From contig BTPG01000005.1 of NCBI GenBank assembly GCA_036245525.1, positions 213,645,875 through 213,709,874 of the forward strand: a DNA stretch of 64,000 nt, given 5' to 3'. Made by a program: the position numbers and the translations under genes. Shown piece after piece: positions 41,982 through 49,624 of the stretch. The stretch is from Semisulcospira habei. Taxonomy: Eukaryota; Mollusca; Gastropoda; Semisulcospiridae. Numbering within the stretch: position 1 is the stretch's first letter; the number at the start of each line of letters is the position of its first letter. The notes below the pieces were generated by a model, which worked only from the letters and a program-made list of their open reading frames with translations, was not told where the DNA came from and made no database searches.

Positions 41982-42349
41982 TGCCACACTGACCACCGCC
42001 TTGTTCGCTGCAAACTCAGGCTCCGCCTCAAGCTGAAACCCAAGAAATGCCCCCCCCCCCCCCAAGAAAAAGCTTGATGTTGCCAGCATTCAGCGTGACG
42101 ACAGCAAAGCTGCCCTTCAGGCCGATTTACAGTGCATGCTCAAAGACACAGTTGGTCCAGCAGACTCCTCCTCTGAAAAACTCTGGGAACAACTGAAAAC
42201 TGCTATTGTATAATCTTCTGTGGAAGTCTTGGGCTTTGCTAGAAAGAGGAACAAAGACTGGTTTGACGAAAACGACGTAGAGATCCAGGAACGTCTAGCA
42301 AAGAAAGAGAGCCGCCCACCAGGCCCATCTAGCCCAGCCTTCCTGCCCT

Positions 42350-44335
42350 GTGAAGAAGTCTGCCTTCCGCCTCATCTGCAGCAGTCTCCAGCTCAAGCTT
42401 AGAGAGCTCCTGAACGAGTGGTGGTCCAGACTCGCACAGAGGACCCAGCTCTGCGCTGACAACGGTGACTACAGGGGCTTCTACGAAGCACTGAAAGCAG
42501 TGTATGGCCCTAGACACCTGGTACAAAGTCCCCTGCAAAGCGCTGATGGACAGGCACTCCTCACAGATAATACCTCCATCTTGAACCGCTGGTCGGAATA
42601 CTTTCAGGACCTCTTCGGCGCTGAGCGCACTGTTCAAGAAACAGAAATGCTCCAAATCCCACACCTTCCACTAAAGGTTGAATTGGACGAACCGCCCACC
42701 GCCGAAGAGACCCTCACAGCCATCCACCAGCTCAAGAGTGGCAAAGCAGCAGGCATTGTCGGAATCCCGCCAGAGATCTGGAAACATGGAGGCCCAGCAC
42801 TGCACAACAAGCTCCACGACCTCTTTCTCTGCTGCTGGGAAAAAGGAACACTACCAAAGGATCTCCGTGATGCAGTCATCATCACCCTGTACAAAAACAA
42901 AGGGGAGAAGTCTGCCTGCTCTAATTATCGTGGAATTACCCTGCTGTCTATTGCCGGGAACATTCTCGCAAGGTTGCTCCTGAATCGGCTGGTACCTGCC
43001 ATTGCTGAAGACCACCTCCCAGAGGGCCAGTGTGGCTTCAGAGCCAACAGGAGTACCACCGACATGGTCTTTGTGCTGAGACAGCTTCAGGAGAAGTGCC
43101 GCGAGCAGAACAAAGGGCTGTACGTAACGTTTGTCGACCTAACAAAAGCTTTTGACACTGTGAGCAGGCAAGGTATGTGGCAGATCCTGGAGCGACTAGG
43201 CTGTCCCCCAAAGTTCCTCAACATGATCGTCCAGCTCCACGAGGACCAGCAAGGCCAGGTCAGACTAAACAGTGACCTCTCAGAACCATTCCCCATTCGC
43301 AACGGCGTGAAGCAAGGCTGCGTGCTGGCACCGACCCTCTTCACCATCTTCTTCAGCATGATGTTGAAGCAGGCCACAGTGGACCTCGACGATGACGACG
43401 CAGTGTACATCAGGTATCGTCTCAATGGCAGCCTGTTCAACCTCAGACGACTGCAGGCCCACACGAAAACCCTAGACCAACTGATTCGTGAGCTGCTCTT
43501 TGCTGATGACGCTGCCCTCGTTGCACACACAGAGAAAGCCTTGCAGCGCATTACGTCCTGCTTCGCAGATGCCGCCCAGCTCTTTGGACTTGAGGTCAGT
43601 CTGAAAAAGACAGAGGTTCTTCATCAGCCGGCACCCAAGGAAGAGCATCGCCCTCCCCACATCACCATCGGCGAGTCCGAACTGAAGTCTGTACACCAGT
43701 TTACCTACCTTGGCTGCATCATCACGTCAGACGCCAAGCTGGACAAGGAGCTGGACAACAGGCTGGCAAAAGCGAACAGTGCTTTCGGGCGACTATTCAA
43801 GCGGGTGTGGCACAATCAACAGCTGAAAAAAGGCACCAAGATCATCGTGTACAGAGCTGTCGTCCTCACCACCCTGCTGTACGGTTCCGAGTCCTGGGCC
43901 CTCTACCGCAGCCAACTACGACTCCTCGAACGCTTTCACCAGCGCTGCCTGCGTACCATCCTCAGCATTCACTGGAGTGACTATGTCACCAACGTCGAGG
44001 TCCTTGAACAGGCGGAAACTGTGAGCATCGACAGACACAGCTTCGCTGGGCGGGGCACGTCTCCAGGATGGAGGATCATCGCCTACCCAAGATCACTCTG
44101 TTCGGCGAGCTCGCCACTGGACACCGAGTTAGAGGGGCACCAAAGAAAAGATACAAAGACGGTCTCAAGAAGTCACTTAGTGCCTGCCAAATCGACCACC
44201 GCCAGTGGTCTTCGCTTGCTGCGGACCGTGACACCTGGCGCTCCACCATTCACAAGGCAGCCGTCTTCTTTGAGGACTCTCGCAGAGCTAACCTTAAAGA
44301 CAAGCGGCTCAGAAGAAAAAACAGAGCTGTCGTAA
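42350..44335 (+). CDS. LINE G: reverse transcriptase frame, 661 codons
   Basis: Open from 42,350: LKLRELLNEWWSRLAQRTQL, IHQLKSGKAAGIVGIPPEIW, SNYRGITLLSIAGNI, QCGFRANRSTTDMVFVLRQL, FVDLTKAFDTVSRQG (motif A), NGVKQGCVLAPTLFTIFF (motif B), LLFADDAALVAHTEK (catalytic, intact) and QFTYLGCIITSDAK. Near 44,030 a small deletion shifts the frame, so the native C-terminus with its CSHCGRTCLSRIGFRSHENA finger is encoded in the 44,068-44,448 frame instead. RT catalytic residues are intact, but the full ORF is not. Confidence 0.85.
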   Translation: MKKSAFRLICSSLQLKLRELLNEWWSRLAQRTQLCADNGDYRGFYEALKAVYGPRHLVQSPLQSADGQALLTDNTSILNRWSEYFQDLFGAERTVQETEMLQIPHLPLKVELDEPPTAEETLTAIHQLKSGKAAGIVGIPPEIWKHGGPALHNKLHDLFLCCWEKGTLPKDLRDAVIITLYKNKGEKSACSNYRGITLLSIAGNILARLLLNRLVPAIAEDHLPEGQCGFRANRSTTDMVFVLRQLQEKCREQNKGLYVTFVDLTKAFDTVSRQGMWQILERLGCPPKFLNMIVQLHEDQQGQVRLNSDLSEPFPIRNGVKQGCVLAPTLFTIFFSMMLKQATVDLDDDDAVYIRYRLNGSLFNLRRLQAHTKTLDQLIRELLFADDAALVAHTEKALQRITSCFADAAQLFGLEVSLKKTEVLHQPAPKEEHRPPHITIGESELKSVHQFTYLGCIITSDAKLDKELDNRLAKANSAFGRLFKRVWHNQQLKKGTKIIVYRAVVLTTLLYGSESWALYRSQLRLLERFHQRCLRTILSIHWSDYVTNVEVLEQAETVSIDRHSFAGRGTSPGWRIIAYPRSLCSASSPLDTELEGHQRKDTKTVSRSHLVPAKSTTASGLRLLRTVTPGAPPFTRQPSSLRTLAELTLKTSGSEEKTELS

Positions 44336-44479
44336 CTCAGAGCCCTGACCAGATCTTCCCCTGCAGCCACTGCGGTCGAACCTGCCTGTCCCGGATTGGC
44401 TTCCGCAGCCACGAAAATGCCTGCAGACGACGTGGGCAAGCCCTATAGAATCTTCGTTCGCGAAGTGAAGCCAAGGAGG

Positions 44480-44490
44480 ATAGTGTCTAA
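44480..44490 (+). repeat. Right target duplication of the SINE-LINE chimera
   Basis: ATAGTGTCTAA, identical to 40,043-40,053. The host ~42-bp repeat continues after it. Confidence 0.75.
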
Positions 44491-45253
44491 AGTGCTCTGA
44501 GTGTTGCTAATGGGTTTGTATAGAGTCTAAAGTGCTCTAAGTGTTGGTAATGTTTTCCGGAATTATCAAAGTGAAAGTAATGACTCAGAAAAGCGTTGTT
44601 ATAAATTATGGAAGAGCACTTTGCCATTAAGTAAAACATAGCAGTATTATACGGGCAAGTTTTCTTATCAAGATGGGTTCAAGTCTTAACTAGCAAGACT
44701 TCATGTTCCTTCAAGTGCAGTGTTCCTGGCCTATCTTCCTTATAACGGGAATCACCATTTTTAGGGAGTCAGTCTCGGGACTTTGCCACGTTTGCCATTT
44801 TTCTGGCGGCTTTTTATTATAACGGACGCTTTGGACTCTGCCTTTTTTTCTATGTTTCCCTTTACAATGGCAGCCTTGGTCCTTTTTTTTTAAACTTTAC
44901 TTTGTAAAGGGCACTTCGGACCTTGCCATTTGTTTAGCAGCCTCTTTTACCAAAAGCCTAGTCAACTTTGTCACTGTCTGGATAGATAGATACATAGCTA
45001 GTAACACTACGCTACTGTAGTAACTCCTGAAAACTGTGTGACCAGCAGACAATAGATTGTTCTCAAACGGCCTCAAGCCACGCATTTGTTTTAATCTTGT
45101 CGCTTTACCATTACTATACTGCAATTTAGTCGGAGACAAATCCGACTTTCCTTTCTCGTGTTTTATTGTAGTTAGTACTGAGTGCGAGTGAATGTGCTTG
45201 TGTGTCAGTGTGAAGGTATCCTGACACAACGCAAACATCCACAGACACATCCA
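44491..45253. other. Non-coding stretch
   Basis: After the end of the ~42-bp repeat (about 44,560) I see no gene, repeat or element. Confidence 0.4.
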
Positions 45254-45597
45254 CCGGTACCCACACCGGGTCTGCCCTGGGGGACTTGGGTGGGGTTAAC
45301 TACTTTTTAGTTCCCATGGTCACCCTGGTCAGCACCACAGGGTGGGTTTTCTCCTCTATTTTGGGGCATGTGTTTCTGTCTACCCTTGGTCCATTCACCT
45401 GCATTTTCCTTTTTTTTTTTAAAAATAAACTCTCCCTACAGTCTAAGCTGCCTGTAGTTCTTGATATTGGATGTGTGTTGCTAAATGGTCTTTGGTTAAT
45501 TTCGCTTATTGGACCAGCTGGCGACATACATTCAATATTCTGTTTAGTTTTTTTTTTCACAAGCAGTGCAGACACGTCCTGAGAAAGTTTTGTTGTT
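45254..45597 (+). mobile_element. SINE, 5'-truncated, left part (interrupted)
   Basis: Same SINE body as 40,147 onward (starting near CACACCGGGTCTGCCCTG) without the tRNA head, down to GAGAAAGTTTTGTTGTT. The last about 30 bases (CGGGACGTTAAGCAATGTAC) are found at 48,153-48,180, on the far side of a 2.55-kb insertion. Confidence 0.85.
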
Positions 45598-46056
45598 GGT
45601 CACGGTATACATTTAAATTGGGAAGTTCAGGCAGTAAGAGGTCCCGTGTTTTTAAAAATAATTTTTGCCTTGTTTGAAAATTTGCAGTTGGGCTGAATGT
45701 GGGAATTTGCTGGAAATTTGTGGTTAGCTGAGAGGAGACATGTTTGGTGCTTTGATTCATACCATCCTGAGCTTATCCAGTGGACATTTGTGGGCCTATG
45801 TTGAGTTGCCTTTGGCGTAGTGATTTGAGGGGCACGCTGATTTCAGCTGTGCTTGGGTGTGGGGTTGGTAAGGAACCAGTTTCATAGTCAAGAAATGAGA
45901 CGGGTCATGTGCTGGTTTTTTTGGAATTTTATGCATGGCAAATGTGCAGCTGGTGGGCGGTAGTGCTTTTTAGGGAATTGAACAATTAGGGGATGACTGG
46001 GATTGACTAAGGCTAAGAGACTGGACAGTACGGAAACACCACTGTGGTCCGTGGCC
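45598..46056 (+). repeat. Direct repeat A, left copy (459 bp)
   Basis: Nearly identical to 47,690-48,148. Starts GGTCACGGTATACATTTAAA and ends GTGGTCCGTGGCC. Confidence 0.92.
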
Positions 46057-46419
46057 TGTCAGGTGCACCACATGCCATATGTGACATAGACCGGAAACTG
46101 GTTTAGTGTAACCAGATCAATGAGTTTGGATGGTTGCAGTTGGAAAAGTAAAAAAATCATGAAAAATTTGAAATTTTGCCAAAAAATCGCTGTGCATGCA
46201 GTTTTATAGGCGTTTTGGCATGTTTTGCATGGCAACACCCTGTTTACCTGCACTGTGAGCTAGGTTTAGTGTGTTTGCTTATTTTTTTTTTGTCTTACAG
46301 GTAGTCATGCGTCTTTCCTTCGACCATGAGCTGTGACCTTTGACCTTGACCTTGAAAGGGGTGGGGTTTGGGGTGTTCAGTTTTGATAAATGCGTTAAAA
46401 AAAATTCACTCTTTCAGTT

Positions 46420-46515
46420 TTTGAAGTTGTGTGGGGTGGGTGTAGGGTGGGGTGGGCAGGGGTTTGGGTTGGAGGCCGGGAGGGGGGTGGAGGGGAGGGG
46501 GGGGGGGGGTTGGGG
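46420..46515 (+). other. G-rich tract with quadruplex potential
   Basis: Repeated runs of three or more G (GTGGGGTGGGTGTAGGGTGG and later GGGAGGGGGG stretches, ending in a 14-G run) inside segment B. Several sets of four G-runs with short loops fit the G-quadruplex pattern. Just upstream at about 46,331 lies TGACCTTTGACCTTGACC. Confidence 0.6.
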
Positions 46516-47689
46516 GCTTAAGGTCAAAGGTTAAGATAAAAACTACAATGAAACAGTGTTAGCATGTGCATTTCATCAGACAGCTGACCTCAGAGTGAAA
46601 TAAGCGGCCAAAATAATGTGACCTGCAGAAGTGTTATTTTGCATGGTACTGCTACACTGGTTGCATCTGAGGTGTCATTCTGCTGTAATTGTCATGAGGG
46701 ATGTCTCTGGTGTCTATTCTAAGCCAAACACAAGCACTTGTACACTGAGTAAAGCTCATTTGAGTGCATTGTTATGGGACCAGCAGTTGCAGGCACCAGT
46801 ACAGGGTTTTACAGGAGTGTTGACAAGTTTGGCACACACATGCCTACTACATCTGCAAGATGAGCTGAGGTGTTTTGAGACTCTGACAAGTGTGTTTTAT
46901 ATAAAAATGAACTGTACATAACCATTTTTCTATGCTACCTCCTAAATCAGCAGTCCAGACACTAATTAGTGTATGCGGCGTGTCCCGCATAGCATAGTTT
47001 TGGTTGTTTTGTGTAGTCTTTTTCCTGTGGGATAGCTCAATAGACTTAATGTTTAAATTGCAGAGCTCTTTCATGACCCCTTTTGCCTAGGGAAAGATTG
47101 CCAGCAGCACATAGGGCATGGCAGCTGGTTACAGGCCTCTTCCAGCATGTTGTCACCAGACAACAGGGTCAATGAGGATGCCTGGGTGTTGTCTTTTGGG
47201 CTGCCCTAAGATACACAAGGAAATGGCCTTGGGTCTGAAAGCTCATTTTTCATCAGTGTCAGTGTCATGGTAACTGTTTTAAGTTGTCCAGCCCACCAGA
47301 AGTCAGTTTGACTGTATTGCATGCGTGTGTAAACATGGAAAAACAGAAAAAGTAGGGGGGTAGGCAATGGAAAAATATGAAAAAAACCACTTTCATGTGC
47401 CTGTGTCTCAAATGCTACATTTCTGAAGATCAGATATATTACTTGATGTACATGCCAATTTTGGAGGCATTATGACCATATCTAGGCTGTTTTTCATGGC
47501 ATCAGATATGCATGATCCAACACGTCAGCAGCGTTGTGAACGCCACATCAAGGCACTTCACATAATGGGCCATAACTTAAAGATGCAGCAACGTTCAAGG
47601 GTGTCACTTTGGATTTGACTTAGCTATTGTCTAAGGGTTGCACTGATAGCAGATTGAATGGTGTTCAGGTGGGACAAGTGTCTCTGACA

Positions 47690-48148
47690 GGTCACGGTAT
47701 ACATTTAAATTGGGAAGTTCAGGCAGTAAGAGGTCCCGTGTTTTTAAAAATAATTTTTGCCTTGTTTGAAAATTTGCAGTTGGGCTGAATGTGGGAATTT
47801 GCTGGAAATTTGTGGTTAGCTGAGAGGAGACATGTTTGGTGCTTTGATTCATACCATCCTGAGCTTATCCAGTGGACATTTGTGGGCCTATGTTGAGTTG
47901 CCTTTGGCGTAGTGATTTGAGGGGCACGCTGATTTCAGCTGTGCTTGGGTGTGGGGTTGGTAAGGAACCAGTTTCATAGCCAAGAAATGAGACGGGTCAT
48001 GTGCTGGTTTTTTTGGAATTTTATGCATGGCAAATGTGCAGCTGGTGGGCGGTAGTGCTTTTTAGGGAATTGAACAATTAGGGGATGACTGGGATTGACT
48101 AAGGCTAAGAGACTGGACAGTACGGAAACACCACTGTGGTCCGTGGCC
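47690..48148 (+). repeat. Direct repeat A, right copy (459 bp)
   Basis: See the left copy. It joins the 3' part of the interrupted SINE at 48,149. Confidence 0.92.
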
Positions 48149-48152
48149 TGTT

Positions 48153-48180
48153 ATCGGGACGTTAAGCAATGTACAACCTA
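48153..48180 (+). mobile_element. SINE, 3' end of the interrupted copy
   Basis: ATCGGGACGTTAAGCAATGT followed by ACAAC, the last bases of the SINE body whose left part is at 45,254-45,597. Confidence 0.8.
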
Positions 48181-48296
48181 CATCTTCCGGTCACACAAAC
48201 ACAACACACTGCCAGCGACACTACTGAATTTGATGTCAGATGCTGAATGAAGTGACAATACACAAGTATTAACATTTTAAAGTTTGAACGGGGGTT

Positions 48297-48303
48297 TATA
48301 TAG
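48297..48303 (+). promoter_or_regulatory. Candidate TATA box upstream of the signal-peptide ORF
   Basis: TATATAG, 53 bp before the ATG at 48,350. A start site about 30 bp downstream would leave a 5' UTR of about 20 bases. The fit to the signal-peptide frame is the main support. Confidence 0.4.
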
Positions 48304-48349
48304 AGATGGCAGTCAAAGCCAGTATTTCCTTTTGTGAAGTAATCGTAAA

Positions 48350-48475
48350 ATGGCAATTACTGGGCGCTGCCTGTGGACGCTGTGCGTGCTGCTATTTGTT
48401 GTGACAACTGCTGAGAAGCATGAAATTGGCGTGCAGTTTTGGTCAAAACCAATAAGATACCACCAGAAACGCTGA
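48350..48475 (+). CDS. Signal peptide-bearing start of a secreted protein (possible exon 1)
   Basis: ATG at 48,350 in a good context (AAAATGG). The 41-codon frame starts MAITGRCLWTLCVLLFVVTT, a textbook secretory signal with a likely cut after TTA (residue 21), followed by EKHEIGVQFWSKPIRYHQKR and a stop at 48,473-48,475. A 27-residue repeat frame begins immediately, but in a different phase, so either a 1-2 base indel or an unrecognised splice separates the two. This and the LDLa exon are the only stretches here that look like ordinary host gene sequence. Confidence 0.5.
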   Translation: MAITGRCLWTLCVLLFVVTTAEKHEIGVQFWSKPIRYHQKR

Positions 48476-48934
48476 CCGACATGAGCACACACGTGTTGGA
48501 GAAAGAAAGCGGTCAGATAGATGATAGTCATGGGAACGGTGCCATGCACAATGCACGTGACACGAGCACACACGTGTTGGAGAAAGAGAGCGGTCAGACA
48601 GATGATAGTCATGGGAACGGCGCCATGCACAATGCAAATGACATGAGCACACACGTGTTGCAGAAAGAGAGCGGTCAGACAGATGATAGTCATGGGAGCG
48701 GTGCCATGCACAATGCACGTGACATGAGCACACACGTGTTGGATAAGAGAGAGCGGTCAGACAGATGATAGTCATGGGAATGGCGCCATGCACAATGCAC
48801 GTGACATGAGCACACACGTGATGGAGAAAGAGAGCGGTCAGACAGAAGATAGTTATGGGAACGGTGCCATGCACAATGCACGTGACAAGAGGAAGCTCTG
48901 GACGCTGAAGACAAAGTTACATTTTAAAGAGTAA
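48439..48934 (+). pseudogene. Tandem 27-residue repeat coding sequence, frameshifted in unit 4
   Basis: Five 81-bp units (48,478-48,883) encode repeats of the type MSTHVLEKESGQTDDSHGNG plus AMHNARD. The frame is open from about 48,439 through three units and breaks in unit 4, where one extra base is present (TTGGATAAGAGAG versus TTGGAGAAAGAG). In the shifted frame unit 5 continues into a basic tail, DKRKLWTLKTKLHFKE, ending at TAA 48,932-48,934. A repeat block between a signal peptide and a basic tail resembles secreted repetitive peptides or peptide precursors, but no dibasic cleavage sites separate the units. Two indels from a complete frame. Function unknown. Confidence 0.45.
48478..48883 (+). 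repeat. 81-bp minisatellite, five copies
   Basis: Unit starts GACATGAGCACACACGTGTT. Four units are 81 bp and the fourth is 82 bp. A unit length divisible by three and variation that mostly respects the frame support coding origin; see the overlapping feature. Confidence 0.92.
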
Positions 48935-49102
48935 TTGCACCGGAAACACTTTCAGAAACCCGGCATGTCCACTCCATTCCATCAAGTGGCGTTAATCCGT
49001 GTAAGCATCTTGCGGAGGGAGCGAACTGGCTGAACCGCTGTGAATACGTGAATTGAGTGCATTTGTTACATTCTTCTGATTTAAGGATGACGTCTGTTGC
49101 AG

Positions 49103-49219
49103 TGAACAATACATGCCCGGCGGGTGTGTTCCGATGCAGCAGTGGACAATGTTTGCCTCTGTCTCGGCGCTGTGATGGTGATAAACGCTGCTCGGACGGC
49201 TCCGATGAAATGGACTGTG
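49103..49219 (+). CDS. LDL-receptor class A domain exon (39 codons, phase 1-1)
   Basis: Encodes NNTCPAGVFRCSSGQCLPLS, then RRCDGDKRCSDGSDEMDCG. All six Cys and the calcium-binding acidic C-terminus (DGDKRCSDGSDE) of an LDLa module are present. The 3' boundary is a strong donor, GTAAGT at 49,220. The best 5' boundary is the acceptor after CGTCTGTTGCAG (49,102), which makes the exon 117 bp and phase 1 at both ends, the normal symmetric LDLa exon. An alternative acceptor at 49,085 would give an asymmetric exon. The partner exons are not identified; the signal-peptide frame at 48,350 may be exon 1, but its donor is unclear. Confidence 0.8.
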
Positions 49220-49364
49220 GTAAGTACAGATACATGTTGAGACGGACGGACCGACAGACTGACTGGCTTCCTGACTGACTGGCTGACTGAATGACAAACG
49301 AACAAAATCCAGAACAAGACAAAGACAAGCGAGTAAAATGTCAGGAAATTACCAAGCAAGGAAG

Positions 49365-49575
49365 AAACAGTCGTGTTAGTGTCATCCACAGTCGTGTTAG
49401 TGTCACCCACAGTCGTGTTAATGTCATCCACAGACGTGTTAGTGTAATCACAGTCGTGTTAGCATCTACAGTCGTGTTAGTGTCATACACAGTTGTGTTG
49501 GTGTCAATTACTACCGTGTTAGTGTAATCACAGGCATGTTAGTGTCATCCACAGCCGTGTTAGTTTAATCCACTA
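49365..49575 (+). repeat. ~20-bp minisatellite (AGTCGTGTTAGTGTCATCCAC), about ten copies
   Basis: Tandem units of 18-21 bp with substitutions, within the sequence downstream of the LDLa exon, presumably intronic. Confidence 0.85.
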
Positions 49576-49624
49576 TATTGCACTGGCTAACATCGGCCGA
49601 AGTCGCCACGATGACCTTATACGA

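Larger units (their letters stand above)
40533..44479 (+). mobile_element. LINE G: near full-length APE-type LINE joined to the SINE
   Basis: Sense-strand copy of the LINE A/F family: 5' UTR 40,533-41,228, endonuclease frame 41,229-41,981, linker, RT frame 42,350-44,335, C-terminal finger (to 44,448) and the family 3' end CCAAGGAGG at 44,479. The 5' UTR matches 534-840 and resembles LINE F's. The right flank is ATAGTGTCTAA, the same bases as left of the SINE. A C-run of 14 (42,050-42,063) lies in the linker where LINE F has a G-run. Confidence 0.9.
45598..48148. mobile_element. Unclassified element with 459-bp direct repeats (A-B-A structure)
   Basis: 2,551 bp inserted in a SINE, flanked by TGTT on both sides (45,594-45,597 and 48,149-48,152). 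The ends are GGTCACGG and CCGTGGCC, imperfect 8-bp inverted repeats. Internal structure: direct repeat A (45,598-46,056), unique middle B (46,057-47,689), direct repeat A again (47,690-48,148). The two A copies differ by one base where I compared them (TAGTCAAG versus TAGCCAAG). B itself begins TGTCAG and ends CTGACA. No significant ORF anywhere. LTR-retrotransposon-like in layout, but A does not have TG/CA ends. Confidence 0.75.

Noticed and set aside
46631..46921. 96-residue ORF in segment B of the A-B-A element
   Set aside because: No recognisable motif, unremarkable composition, expected by chance in 1.6 kb.
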